Source: a virus. Taken from it: a stretch of DNA of 56,106 nucleotides. The translations under genes and the position numbers were made by a program. Shown one piece after another: positions 18,500 to 28,423 of this stretch (position 1 is its first letter; the number at the start of each line of letters is the position of its first letter). Under the pieces are notes generated by a model. That model had not been told where the DNA came from, did no database searches, and saw nothing but the letters and a program-made list of their open reading frames with translations. The stretch spans positions 1-56,106 of the IMG/VR virus record IMGVR_UViG_3300030106_002316; one strand, written 5' to 3'.

Positions 18500-21400
18500 T
18501 CATCGACCTGCTATTATACGACCAGATGTATCTATAATGGGCGTTCCTATTGCCATGTATATTATTGTATTATTATTTACTACAAAGTTAGTACCACGCT
18601 GTTTTATACCACCTGTAACGAAATCCATATCACCCCAGTTACCTTCTGCTAAAGTTTGATCTGGCGATAGCACTTTATCCATCACATTCGTTGAACTTCT
18701 AGAGGTGTCTTCTTGACTCCAAGCACTGCCTGATGTGCCATTATCAATATTCTTAAAAAGCGCCCAAACTGGTTGTAGAGGAATACCAAGAGAATTAAGC
18801 AATGGTGCAAAAGCCCCATCAGCATTTCCGTTTCCTTCGTATGCTCCTATTGAAATAAATTGGCTAGGAGCAAAACAATAGGCTACATAGGTGTGACTTG
18901 ACTGATTTGTACTTTGAGTATCTCCAACTGAGAACACACTACTTGTTGGGGCGGTGTCGTTCCACATACCAGCTAAATCAGCAACAGCACCAGTTGTATC
19001 TAGTAAAAGATATTTATCTTCGGGCGCACTTGCATCTGAGTATTTGTGATAGATGGCCCAACTACTTGAAGAATCTCCTGCTCGTTTTTTCACGATAATC
19101 ATTTCTGGAACTACACCTAGCCCATGTCCGATAGTAGCTGCACTACCTGTTCCTGTGTAGGTTGAAATGCTTAATCCTAAAGTCGTATCAACTAATGTTG
19201 ATGTCGTATTGATAGACCCATCTTCATTAGATGATCCACTACCTGTAGCTTCCATCATCCAATTCCAAAGAACATAGCTTTCACTAGCTGTATTAACTTC
19301 AACATCTTCACCTATTTGAACTCCACCAGCTAAGAAACTTTTAAGTGTATTTTCATTCGTGACTTCCACTGTAGTATCATTACAATGTAAATCTTTCGTT
19401 ACACCACGCACACGATCAAACAACATATAATTATCTGTGGCATCTCTATTCTTAATCCAACTAAGGGCTGATATAAATTGATCTGAAGCTGTTATATTAT
19501 CTTGTGCAAGTTTAGAATATCCAGTTGGTATTGAGTAAGTAAAAGCACTTGCACCAAAATTTACTGTTGCATCATTAGCAGAACTTGCACCACCATTTCT
19601 AAAATAAAAATAATACGTGGTTCCTTTTGGTGTATTTAAATCTATTGTTGCTTTGGCAGTATCTGCTTGTCTAAATGTAACTTGATTATTATCAAGATCA
19701 AGCATGATAGCATTAACCTGATTATTAGCCATAGCAGAACCATAGCTGCCAATTAAAGTTGCATTATTTCTGTAAACAGTTCCACCATCCCATCCTATAC
19801 CATTCGCTGATTGACCTGGATATTGACTTGAATTTTTTTGATCAAAAGGCACAACACCTAACATTGGAGATCCAACAGTAGAACCACAAATTAGTTCGCA
19901 ATACCATTTTCCACTTGATACCCCGATTGTAGATACATTTGAAGAAGCACTGTTATATCCTGACATAGTTAAATTTCCGTTACTATATCCCGAATATTTA
20001 TAAGCACCGTCAAGAATAGAATAGTTTATCGTAGGTGAATCTGATGATTGAGTTACACTATTATTGTTAGTATAGTCATTAGAATTTCCAGATTCGTCAT
20101 CACCTAAGTTTCCACTATCTGCAAAGTCTAAGAAAAAAGTATTATTACCAGAACCAAATGAAAAGCTAGATAAATCTTTCGGAATCCATCTATTTGTAGT
20201 AGCATCAGTTTTTCCAAAGTTAGAAGCAGCGCTGGCAGTTCCGTCTAAGAATACGACCTGTGCCATATAACCAGTGAGAGAGATAGCATCACTACCACCT
20301 GACACATTATTTCCTATGATAATAGGTTCGCCATTATCACCAACACCCTCCAAAGCACCTGCTGAACTTCTATTATCGGTAGCCCAAGCTGTTACAAGAT
20401 TACCATTAATTGTTAACTTAACTTTATCTGTTCCAGATTCACCTGTATTATAAGCTACATGATAATGAAACCATTCACCCATGTTAGTCCATGCAGGAGT
20501 TGTTAGTCCAACTACCGTAGCTCCACTATATATATAAAATTGACCAGCAGCATTAAAACCTAATTGACCTTGTGCAGACTCATCAGAAAAGTTTGCATAT
20601 ACAGTATTTTTATCTTCACCTCTTTTTATCCATGCACTAAATGTCCATACTGTACCAGCACTTGTTCCTGTTGTTTGATTTCTACTTAATGACATATCTG
20701 TGCCATTAAATACAGCACTATTAGACACAGTAAAAGTATCACCAAATGGCTGGAGAGATCCAACTGTTTGACCAGTACCGTTTCCTTCATAGAGTATTGA
20801 CTGAAAGTATTTGTTTGTATCTGATGCTGTGCGAGTTGTAGCAGATGCTAAGTTAGTTGTTGTTAAGGCTTTAAAATCAGTCGTTGGCGTGTGGGCAAAA
20901 TCTGTTGCACCAAAGTTTACCGTAAAAGCTGACGTATCATCGTTATGAATAAACATTGATTTCCAAGTGACTCCAGCCGTTGGAGTAATACTTCCTTGGC
21001 TGGCATTGTTTTTGAAAAATTCTAGGGAGTTTCCTGCAGCGTTCCACTCCACTCGGATAACATCACCGTCAGTATAGGATGCACCATAAGATGAAGCTGT
21101 ACCGTCAATATCTTTTTGTCCAGTAGCCCTATAATAGACACCATCATCTGATAAAGATGAAGCAGATACGGTGGGATCAACCACGTTCTTTAATCCTATA
21201 TAAAATTGATCGACAACATTTGTAACAGTGACTTCCCAAACCCATTTGCCGACACTTTTAGGAAGAAATGTTCCAGAGACATAAGTGGTTCCACCACTTG
21301 ATTGCGTGGATGTAAGATTGCCATTTGATAAAGCAGTTGTTCCGCCAGACGTAAAGTGATCGAGAGGATTTAATAGTGCATATGTATTTGTAGGAGAGTT

Positions 21401-22150
21401 AGCATCTGTTGTAACTGTATTATTATTTGTAAAATCATTTCCTTCACTACTAGCATCTGTTTGAGCATTTGTAGTATTATCTAGGTAGAAACCATTCGTT
21501 CCAAATGTGAGAGCTTTAATTGTTGAAGAACTTTTAGGAGTCCAAAACAAACCAGTTGAGTCGTATTCTGCAAAACTTGTAGGATTTAATGCTGTCCCAT
21601 CTATAAAAACAAATTCAGATATGTAACCATCAAACCAGTTAGATGCTGCATTATATGCACCAACACTCATTGTAGCATCTGCGCCATTTACTGTAAGACC
21701 AGAAAGAACTATATTTCCATTGACAAATACAGTTCCTGATCCAGCAACTGATTTTACAACAAGATGATACCAACCAGTATCACGAAAAACTGCTGAAGTT
21801 GATGTGTAGCTCCCCGAATACCAAGACACGACATCAGCCGTAGTTCCATCTCCAAAGGAAAGTCCAGAATCAGTTGCGATGGTAAATACAAAATTGGCAG
21901 CAGTTGCTTCTAGTGCTGGTTCGGTGCGATATGCCCAACAGCTTGCCGTCCATGTAGTTGCTGTTCCACCCATACTTCCACGACTAAGTGATTCATTGTT
22001 TGCATTAATAAATAAAGCAGACTTACCAACAGATACGACTGCATCGGTAGCAATTGTACCAGCACCGAAACCTATGTATTGACCATAAAGATCACACAAA
22101 TGGTTAGGAAACCTCGCAGAAGGAAACATATCAGTAGATTTTTTACGCAT
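18500..22150 (-). CDS. Tail fibre with duplicated LamG-SPRY-like domains
   Basis: A 1216-aa receptor-binding-type protein. It shows a repeated two-domain unit. A concanavalin-A/LamG-like domain (about 40-210; key strings SCWAYRT, GWYHLVV, FDGYISEFVFIDG) is followed by a SPRY-like domain (about 290-435; KWVWEVTV, DGDVIRVEWN, TVNFG). A second LamG (about 490-665; FSAWIKRG, GEWFHYHVAY, GYMAQVVFLDG) and second SPRY (about 735-880; GKWYCELI, ATVNFG) follow. The C-terminal 300 residues (SALSWIKNRD, GHGLGVVPEMIIVKKR) match a domain I recall as common in marine phage fibres. It likely contacts host glycans or proteins. It abuts the next fibre gene exactly. Confidence 0.85.
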   Translation of the reverse strand: MRKKSTDMFPSARFPNHLCDLYGQYIGFGAGTIATDAVVSVGKSALFINANNESLSRGSMGGTATTWTASCWAYRTEPALEATAANFVFTIATDSGLSFGDGTTADVVSWYSGSYTSTSAVFRDTGWYHLVVKSVAGSGTVFVNGNIVLSGLTVNGADATMSVGAYNAASNWFDGYISEFVFIDGTALNPTSFAEYDSTGLFWTPKSSSTIKALTFGTNGFYLDNTTNAQTDASSEGNDFTNNNTVTTDANSPTNTYALLNPLDHFTSGGTTALSNGNLTSTQSSGGTTYVSGTFLPKSVGKWVWEVTVTNVVDQFYIGLKNVVDPTVSASSLSDDGVYYRATGQKDIDGTASSYGASYTDGDVIRVEWNAAGNSLEFFKNNASQGSITPTAGVTWKSMFIHNDDTSAFTVNFGATDFAHTPTTDFKALTTTNLASATTRTASDTNKYFQSILYEGNGTGQTVGSLQPFGDTFTVSNSAVFNGTDMSLSRNQTTGTSAGTVWTFSAWIKRGEDKNTVYANFSDESAQGQLGFNAAGQFYIYSGATVVGLTTPAWTNMGEWFHYHVAYNTGESGTDKVKLTINGNLVTAWATDNRSSAGALEGVGDNGEPIIIGNNVSGGSDAISLTGYMAQVVFLDGTASAASNFGKTDATTNRWIPKDLSSFSFGSGNNTFFLDFADSGNLGDDESGNSNDYTNNNSVTQSSDSPTINYSILDGAYKYSGYSNGNLTMSGYNSASSNVSTIGVSSGKWYCELICGSTVGSPMLGVVPFDQKNSSQYPGQSANGIGWDGGTVYRNNATLIGSYGSAMANNQVNAIMLDLDNNQVTFRQADTAKATIDLNTPKGTTYYFYFRNGGASSANDATVNFGASAFTYSIPTGYSKLAQDNITASDQFISALSWIKNRDATDNYMLFDRVRGVTKDLHCNDTTVEVTNENTLKSFLAGGVQIGEDVEVNTASESYVLWNWMMEATGSGSSNEDGSINTTSTLVDTTLGLSISTYTGTGSAATIGHGLGVVPEMIIVKKRAGDSSSSWAIYHKYSDASAPEDKYLLLDTTGAVADLAGMWNDTAPTSSVFSVGDTQSTNQSSHTYVAYCFAPSQFISIGAYEGNGNADGAFAPLLNSLGIPLQPVWALFKNIDNGTSGSAWSQEDTSRSSTNVMDKVLSPDQTLAEGNWGDMDFVTGGIKQRGTNFVVNNNTIIYMAIGTPIIDTSGRIIAGR

Positions 22151-24987
22151 TAGCTGTCATTTGCCTTATCAGTTGTAAAAAGGATACGCACACCAACTAA
22201 TCGTGCGTCACCAGACATATCATCATTAGCGTCACTTACATCCCTAAAGATCTGGCAAAACAACAAGTCATCTGCTGCACCGCTACACGCTATGTCACCA
22301 CTTTCAGGACTTATAAGTAACTCTGTAGCACTGCCCTGTGAGGAGTCATCTACGACTACTGCAGTGCCGTAAGCTACGTTTATGTCTTCGTTATCGTTTA
22401 GTGCTTTTACTTGTAATGCCCAAGAACATCCAGTAGTTGCTGCAATGCCAATCCAGTAGGCTTTAAAGGTAATGTTACCTCCGTCCCATTGTTTAGGCAT
22501 ACATATGCTGAACTGTGCGTGTTCATCGCTGTCCTTATCAAAGTCAAGAACTCTAAGGTCAGGTCCACTGTTCGTTCCAGAATCTACCGTAGTAATGTCA
22601 GCACAAGGATTTGTTGCAGCAGGAGTCATCGCTGTAGCTGGAACCCAGATTGTTTCCTTGCCGATTGTCTTAACAGAGTTGCCCTTTGATGTTACATCTC
22701 CTACGAAGGCTAACGTTGAACTAGCTGCTGTCGCGTTAGGTGTTGCTGTAAGTAACGTTGCGTGTGTTCCTGCACTGGCTATGTCGTTGCCTAATGTAAG
22801 TACACCGCCATTAGCTACATTCAGTTTCCATTCATCTCCTGCATCTGCTCCTGCGTCTGCTTGTAGTATAATACCGAGAGCAGCATCATTAACATTCTGA
22901 GAAACAACAAGAGCATCAGTTGTCGTTTCATCGTACCCAATAGAGACATCTTGATCGTTACCAAATTTAACGTATTTGTCATCTGCTACGAATACATCTC
23001 CCCACTCTGCGGAAGTTGATCCTATGTCAGCACCGCCGACAGTATCAGGAACAATCGAAGTAGCGACAGTCATTGTTGTACCGCTTACAGTACCGCCTTC
23101 AAAGTTAGCACTTATAGTACCTACAGATCCACTTACTACCTCGCTGGATAAACTAGCGTCAGGTATGAACTTTAGCTTGTAAGAATCATCGTCATCAATA
23201 CCAAGAAACGCTGTCTTTGCTGCAGATCCTGTGTGATACTGCATGGCGATACCTACGTCTTTGTTAGTGTCTGATCCTAACGCACCACCATCAGAAGCTG
23301 TCTGTAAGTGTATGATTGGATCAACCACAGCCAGTGTAGCAGTATCCAGTGTCGTAGTCGTACCGTTAACTGTAAGGTTTCCTGTTACTGTCAAATTCTG
23401 TGAAGCTGATACGTTCCCGCTTGCATCTATTGTTATAGCGTCTGCATCCGAAGCAGTTCCTATTGTACCGCCATCTTTTATCTTAATGTCGTCTTTAAAT
23501 GTTACTATACCGCCTGATGAGATTTGAATAGCATCTGTGGCACTTGCTGAACCAATATCACCATCGTCAGGAACAACCACTCCTCCCGCGCTCAGTGTCA
23601 GGACACCTGCGCCAGACAGTTGCATTTTGGAAGCAGGAACATCTGTCGCTGCAACCTTGGTTTTAAAGTCTATGAGTGATGTACCTGTTCCATCTCCACC
23701 GCCTGAAGACAATGTTAAGTTACCACCGTTTATGTTGGCAGATCCTGTAGCAGAGGAACCCGCAGCCACCGTCAGACCCTTACCTGCCGTAGTGCCTGAT
23801 GTTGCTGCTACTCCGACTTCCCAGTTGGCTCCGTTCGTGAATGTTATACCGCCATCGTCTATCTCAAAGATGTCTGTTCCATCTACGTCAAAACGGATAC
23901 TGGCTGCATCACCTCCGCTATCTGCCGTAGCTGTAGAAATTTCAAGATAATCGAGAGTCTGTGCGCCACTGTCAAAGACAGCTTGTATCATTCCTTTTTC
24001 AGCGTCTGCTCCACCTATTGATATAGATGGGTTTCCATCGTTTACGTCTTCTAATACTTTTAAGTCTGATCCATCAAATGTTAGATGGGCTTCGCCAGCA
24101 AGTGCATTCGCGCCTGTGACAGTAGCGATTGTGTTGTTTGTACTTCCACTCAATGATACAGAACTTACTGTTCCTGTAAAACCATCAAGAGCATTAAGTT
24201 CTGAAGCTGTTGCTGTTACAAGCGTTCCTCCTAATTTAAGACCGCCAGCAGTACCATCGTGAGTAGAGATGTCCACAGTAATGTCCCCATCACTACTCGC
24301 ACCCTGAATGGACATACCTTTCGTAAGCGTTCCATCATTTTCTGCAACATAAAAATCTATCCCTCCTTGTTCGCCTCCAGCCGTCACATCTACAATTGTA
24401 GATTGTATGCGCCCGTAGGTCGTTGCTACTGCTCCAGCGTCTTCACTCAAGAAATCTATGTTTCCTACAACGTCACTGGTTGCAGCACTTGTACCGTCTT
24501 TTTTAAATTTTAAAGTTGCTCCGTTTGCATCTGCGTTACTGTTGAATAGTGTCATAACAGGTTTAGCAGACGTAGCACTTTCAACGGATATGTCTGATCC
24601 TGTCAATACAAGGTCATCATCTCCACTCTCATCGTACTTTATCGTCCAATCTGAATCTGAGCCAAAGATAAGAGTCTCATTGTCAATGATCATAATGTCG
24701 TCATTGTATTTGAAATAATCTTCGTCTTCCATCCACAAGAATACGCCATCGTTGGTTTCGCCATCAAACGTTACAGTAATATCTGTACCTGCCGTAGCTG
24801 CACCAATTGTTATGGAGTTGCTTCCTGTTAGTTTTGATAATGCTCCACCATTACCTGCTGTGCCATCGTGGTTGTGACCACTTGTTCCGAAGGCAGTTAC
24901 AATCGCATCAAATTCATCATTGGAATGCGCTGCTGTAATTGTGTCGCCTGTTGTATAACTGCTTTGTCTTGATGAATAACCTGCCAT
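22150..24987 (-). CDS. Repetitive tail fibre protein
   Basis: A 945-aa protein rich in Gly, Ser, Thr, Asp and Ala with short degenerate beta repeats (for example IGSASATDAIQISSGG, IGTASDADAITIDASG, VTGNLTVNGTTT) of the kind found in trimeric phage fibres. The N-terminus (YSSRQSSYTTGDTITAAHSNDEF, then GHNHDGTAG) is the conserved virion-attachment part seen in many marine podovirus fibres. The last 200 residues are non-repetitive with cysteines and probably form the distal globular tip. It overlaps neighbours by one base on each side. Confidence 0.88.
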   Translation of the reverse strand: MAGYSSRQSSYTTGDTITAAHSNDEFDAIVTAFGTSGHNHDGTAGNGGALSKLTGSNSITIGAATAGTDITVTFDGETNDGVFLWMEDEDYFKYNDDIMIIDNETLIFGSDSDWTIKYDESGDDDLVLTGSDISVESATSAKPVMTLFNSNADANGATLKFKKDGTSAATSDVVGNIDFLSEDAGAVATTYGRIQSTIVDVTAGGEQGGIDFYVAENDGTLTKGMSIQGASSDGDITVDISTHDGTAGGLKLGGTLVTATASELNALDGFTGTVSSVSLSGSTNNTIATVTGANALAGEAHLTFDGSDLKVLEDVNDGNPSISIGGADAEKGMIQAVFDSGAQTLDYLEISTATADSGGDAASIRFDVDGTDIFEIDDGGITFTNGANWEVGVAATSGTTAGKGLTVAAGSSATGSANINGGNLTLSSGGGDGTGTSLIDFKTKVAATDVPASKMQLSGAGVLTLSAGGVVVPDDGDIGSASATDAIQISSGGIVTFKDDIKIKDGGTIGTASDADAITIDASGNVSASQNLTVTGNLTVNGTTTTLDTATLAVVDPIIHLQTASDGGALGSDTNKDVGIAMQYHTGSAAKTAFLGIDDDDSYKLKFIPDASLSSEVVSGSVGTISANFEGGTVSGTTMTVATSIVPDTVGGADIGSTSAEWGDVFVADDKYVKFGNDQDVSIGYDETTTDALVVSQNVNDAALGIILQADAGADAGDEWKLNVANGGVLTLGNDIASAGTHATLLTATPNATAASSTLAFVGDVTSKGNSVKTIGKETIWVPATAMTPAATNPCADITTVDSGTNSGPDLRVLDFDKDSDEHAQFSICMPKQWDGGNITFKAYWIGIAATTGCSWALQVKALNDNEDINVAYGTAVVVDDSSQGSATELLISPESGDIACSGAADDLLFCQIFRDVSDANDDMSGDARLVGVRILFTTDKANDS

Positions 24988-26498
24988 TACATTCTAGCTC
25001 CTGGAGTAAACTCTAATTCAAATCCTTTTAGTGTTATAGGTGGATTGGATGATGTATCTTCCACTCTAATCACAACTGTAAAACCACTTCCTTCCACACT
25101 TTGTCGTACAATGGGGATACCTCTTGCTCCATATACGGATGTATCGTAAGTGCCTGAACCGTACACTGCTGCTGAACTTTGAGTTGTTAAACTGTAAGCT
25201 GCTGGTTGTGGAACGCTACTATCTTCAAAGTCATATTTTACAAAGAGAGAAGCGTCTACAGATCCTTCAGTATCGAAATTGAGGTTAATGCGCTGCATAT
25301 TTTTTCGTATGCCAGCGTCACCCATTGTAAGATCTGGTGAACGGTATATTGCATTAATATTAGTACCTGCGAAAGTGTTTCCTGAATCTTGTTGATATAC
25401 GTATCCATCGTAGCCCCCGTGTACAATTGTTTCTGTTGTTCCTATAAAATCGGAATCACAACAAGCAGCCTTAATGCCTTTTATGTCGGCATATTCCCAC
25501 CCAATTTGTCCTTGAGGGTTCGATTTAATAACTCCTATTATACCTTTAGCGCTTGCTTCAATTCCACCTGTCGTTGGAAAAAATAACCTATACTGACTCT
25601 TACTTCGTATTATCGTAGAAGATATATTGTCAAATCCAATAGCATTAATGCGCTCCTGTATTTGTTTAGAGACTGTTCCTAATTCAACGTCACCGATACG
25701 TGCCGTACCAGCAATTGTACGTAGACCGTCTGGTGCAAGAAAGATAATATCACCGCCAATCTCCTGTACGCTATTTCCGTCACTACACCCCACATTACGA
25801 GATATGGGTGTTATGGCGAAGTCTGAACTGGAACTCCCTGATAATTTGTATATACGATCCTTCCCAAAGACAATTAGATCATCACGGAAGGACTTTAAGG
25901 CTACAACCTCAGTATCAACTTTTACGTTACCTGATCCTGTACCTGTATAATCTGTGTCACTAAATGGAACAGTGTATTGTATCTGTTGTTTTGCTGCTGA
26001 AGCTCCTGCATAAAACAAGTGGTTTTTAAAAGCTGCTACAGATGTTGCATTAGCTGGTGCGCCTGTTCCGCTTAAAGCTGTTCCTGTTCCAGTACCTGTC
26101 CACTTCGTAGGTGTGTTTGCACCATCCACCCAAACTATTGTGTCAGTGCCACCAAAGTTATATTTCTCGAAACGTGGTCGGGATGGTGTACTGGATTGTG
26201 TCGCAACGGCTGACCACGATGATCCTGTTCCATGTTTTACTGCTGTTCCTGCTATGGCTATAACACCACTAGCAAATACAGCTACTCCTGTCACTTTAGC
26301 CGATCCATTGACTTGAGTAGTTGAGTATTTAGCTGTTCCATCAAGTCTTCTGTACCCGCCTTTAACAGAAGGCTCAAAGTTTTGTAGGATGGATGCTGCT
26401 CCTACGGGCATGGTGTACACATCTCTATCAAGAACTAGACCGCCTGATGTTGTTACAACGTATGGCGAGATATATTCTGGTTCTGTTACTTGAGCCAT
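24987..26498 (-). CDS. Tail nozzle / tail tubular B-like protein
   Basis: A 503-aa beta-rich protein. The N-terminal GGYRRLDGTAKY and central repeated strands (WVDGAN, FKNHLFYAG, FRDDLIVFGKDRIYKLSG, DIIFLAPDGLRTIAG) are typical of the beta-propeller tail proteins of podoviruses that extend the tail below the adaptor. It lies between the adaptor gene and the fibre genes, the usual order adaptor-nozzle-fibre. The C-terminal jelly-roll-like part ends GFELEFTPGARM. I cannot decide between a T7 gp12-type nozzle and a P22 gp10-type stabiliser. Confidence 0.7.
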   Translation of the reverse strand: MAQVTEPEYISPYVVTTSGGLVLDRDVYTMPVGAASILQNFEPSVKGGYRRLDGTAKYSTTQVNGSAKVTGVAVFASGVIAIAGTAVKHGTGSSWSAVATQSSTPSRPRFEKYNFGGTDTIVWVDGANTPTKWTGTGTGTALSGTGAPANATSVAAFKNHLFYAGASAAKQQIQYTVPFSDTDYTGTGSGNVKVDTEVVALKSFRDDLIVFGKDRIYKLSGSSSSDFAITPISRNVGCSDGNSVQEIGGDIIFLAPDGLRTIAGTARIGDVELGTVSKQIQERINAIGFDNISSTIIRSKSQYRLFFPTTGGIEASAKGIIGVIKSNPQGQIGWEYADIKGIKAACCDSDFIGTTETIVHGGYDGYVYQQDSGNTFAGTNINAIYRSPDLTMGDAGIRKNMQRINLNFDTEGSVDASLFVKYDFEDSSVPQPAAYSLTTQSSAAVYGSGTYDTSVYGARGIPIVRQSVEGSGFTVVIRVEDTSSNPPITLKGFELEFTPGARM

Positions 26499-27589
26499 TA
26501 TGTGTTAACTTTCAATAGCCTTCCTGATGAACGAAGACCGCTAGGATACATGTAGTTCTTTTGATTCAAGAGTTCTATTCGCATTCTCTTTACACCATTT
26601 AAATAGTCATTCTCAGCTAACTTTGTTCCTGCTACATTCGCTCTCATCATATATGTGTAATACTTTGCACGATTGACTATGGTATCGTGAAATCTAACTG
26701 GCAATAAGGGTATGTCTGTGTACCCCGATAGGTCAGAGTGTGTCTTATAGTACTTGTAGGTTACGCTAAGAACCCTGTCAGGAATAGGTGATACACCGTA
26801 TTTGTCATCCGATGTTTCGTAAACGTATAAAGGCAGAGCAAACTGATTCTTAGAGGTCTGGTTGAGGTCTGTCTCAGAATATGTGTTAAACCACTCATCA
26901 TAAGACATGTATTGTAGCTTGCGTGGATGCTCGTTCTCTACAACTTCTATTGTGTCTACTTCTGCGTTGCTACCGCTTCCTTCCGCTAAACCAATATAGG
27001 TCGTTGTTGCTGTAGCTGTGAAAGAGTTGGTCTGCCACTCTCCATCACCTGTATTCGTTACACTTAACGTTGCACTAAGGTTTTGTGTTCCTCCTGAAGA
27101 TGTACCTACCTTCAATGAAACATCGTTAGAGAAAGTTCTTGTCCTTACTATGTATTCCTTATTAATAATAGTTTGAACAGTCTGAGTGACTTCGGCAGAA
27201 GTGAGGCGTAAAGCTCCTGTCACACTTGCTCCTGAGTTAGTTGTGTCCACTCGTAACGGGCTTCCTGATACTACTGTCCAATCTGCAATGCTTGCATTGA
27301 ATGTGCCGTTTGTTATTAAGTTCTTTGGCAGAAGCATAAAGGAGTCAAAGTCTATCTTTCTGAAGTCTGATGGAAAGTCATACTCTTGTGTACCTGCAAC
27401 CAAGTTGTCTGTTTGTGTACCTATGAGAAAAGGCCATTCTATCTCTGAGTTGTAAATGTCGTTGATTGATTTGTTGACTACATTCTTAACCATTGACTGT
27501 ACGCCCCTAGAAGATGAGAAGGTGCTAGATGTCAATTCTACTTCATTAAGTTCGCTGAGAACATTATTTACAAGTGTGAGATAATTCAT
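26498..27589 (-). CDS. Head-tail adaptor with inserted carbohydrate-binding-like domain
   Basis: A 363-aa protein whose ends look like a podovirus adaptor / tail tubular A protein: a helical N-terminus with LVNNVLSELNEVEL and SINDIYNSEIEWPFL, YDFPSDFRKIDF, then after a break KLQYMSYDEWFN, SPIPD, and a helical C-terminus with YYTYMMRANVAG. Between residues about 90 and 218 there is an insertion beginning LITNGTFNASIADWTVVSG and rich in Thr/Ser strands, which resembles CBM4/9-type jelly rolls. The insertion would place a sugar-binding domain on the outside of the tail ring. Confidence 0.75.
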   Translation of the reverse strand: MNYLTLVNNVLSELNEVELTSSTFSSSRGVQSMVKNVVNKSINDIYNSEIEWPFLIGTQTDNLVAGTQEYDFPSDFRKIDFDSFMLLPKNLITNGTFNASIADWTVVSGSPLRVDTTNSGASVTGALRLTSAEVTQTVQTIINKEYIVRTRTFSNDVSLKVGTSSGGTQNLSATLSVTNTGDGEWQTNSFTATATTTYIGLAEGSGSNAEVDTIEVVENEHPRKLQYMSYDEWFNTYSETDLNQTSKNQFALPLYVYETSDDKYGVSPIPDRVLSVTYKYYKTHSDLSGYTDIPLLPVRFHDTIVNRAKYYTYMMRANVAGTKLAENDYLNGVKRMRIELLNQKNYMYPSGLRSSGRLLKVNT

Positions 27590-27592
27590 TGT

Positions 27593-27874
27593 TTAACACT
27601 TCCATCTTTTACGTGCTTGTCTTAATCTGCTTTTAGGGTTCTTAGCAGCTTTAGGAAACTTCTTCATTTGTCCTGCAGATCTTGCACAGTAACTCTTACG
27701 TCTTTTAGCTGATTTACTGCCAGCTTTTACTTTACCTGTTACTGCACCTTTTAGCTTGGAACCTGGATTTGCTCTACGATGTGCTGCAATACCAGCCCTT
27801 GTCATACCTGCTCCACTTTTAGTCGAGCGATAGTTTTTCTTATTACGTGCTATAGGTTTCTGTCGTTTAGTCAT
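27593..27874 (-). CDS. Small basic DUF6321-like protein
   Basis: A 93-aa extremely basic protein. The C-terminal GSKSAKRRKSYCAR and RKRWKC blocks with spaced cysteines match the DUF6321 family that I recall from marine phages, always in structural gene clusters. The charge suggests DNA or RNA binding, perhaps packaged in the head. It follows the adaptor gene (27589 start) with four bases between. Function is not established. Confidence 0.75.
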   Translation of the reverse strand: MTKRQKPIARNKKNYRSTKSGAGMTRAGIAAHRRANPGSKLKGAVTGKVKAGSKSAKRRKSYCARSAGQMKKFPKAAKNPKSRLRQARKRWKC

Positions 27875-27957
27875 ACTGACTAGCCTTTGTATATTGCTTT
27901 TCTTACATCATTAGAGTATGTTTTAGAACTAGAAGCTATTTTAGTTCCACCTTATTT

Positions 27958-28113
27958 TTATTCGCACTCAGAACATCTACAGTTCTTGCAAACCTCAACG
28001 TCCTGATCTCCAGTGTCATCTGCGTGGTTCCTGAAAGAACGCAATGTGTCAAGTTTCTTTGAGAGTGTGTTTCCACAGTGGGAGTCGTACCCACAGTTCG
28101 AGCATTTAGCCAT
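27958..28113 (-). CDS. Small cysteine-rich zinc-binding-like protein
   Basis: A 51-aa protein starting MAKCSNCGYDSHCG and ending VCKNCRCSECE. The N-terminal CxxC and C-terminal CxxC-x-CxxC pairs bracket a basic centre, as expected of a zinc ribbon or knuckle. Its ATG lies eight bases inside the end of the upstream gene (28106-28414), a typical coupled start in this genome. It is probably a small virion-module protein; partner and function are unknown. Confidence 0.7.
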   Translation of the reverse strand: MAKCSNCGYDSHCGNTLSKKLDTLRSFRNHADDTGDQDVEVCKNCRCSECE

Positions 28114-28414
28114 TATACTTTGCTACTCTGCCTCCACTGGCATACTTGCGACCACGATAGACTTTTCCACCGCCCATGTAGCTGCTAGAAGCTTTGCCAC
28201 CCATCTTTTTTTGAAATTTTTTAACAGGTGAATCTTTTCCTGAAGATGTTACTTTTTTGTGCATGTCAAGTATTTCTTTATCAGACATATCTACTGCCGT
28301 TTTTTCTCCAATATGTCCTTCGTCTATTAAAAAATCACGTTTAGATACAATACCTTTAGGATCTTTATTCAAACCTAAAGCTTCTCGCATAGCTTTTGTT
28401 ACTACTTCCATCAT
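28106..28414 (-). CDS. Small protein with GGKV/GGRV repeats
   Basis: A 102-aa protein with a helical N-terminal half and a Gly/Lys-rich C-terminal tail containing KKMGGKAS, YMGGGKVYRG and YASGGRVAKYNG. The aromatic/Met-x-x-GG-x-V element recurs at the ends of several other proteins in this virion module. No catalytic motif is visible. It lies between a putative decoration protein (28424) and the zinc-ribbon microprotein, which it overlaps. Confidence 0.7.
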   Translation of the reverse strand: MMEVVTKAMREALGLNKDPKGIVSKRDFLIDEGHIGEKTAVDMSDKEILDMHKKVTSSGKDSPVKKFQKKMGGKASSSYMGGGKVYRGRKYASGGRVAKYNG

Positions 28415-28423
28415 TTTTTCCTT

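Noticed and set aside
27875-27957. Peptide ASSSKTYSNDVRKAIYKG in the gap before the DUF6321-like gene
   Set aside because: It reads like protein and has AAGGTGG upstream, but the only available initiation codon would be ATA. It may be a remnant of a gene that lost its ATG.
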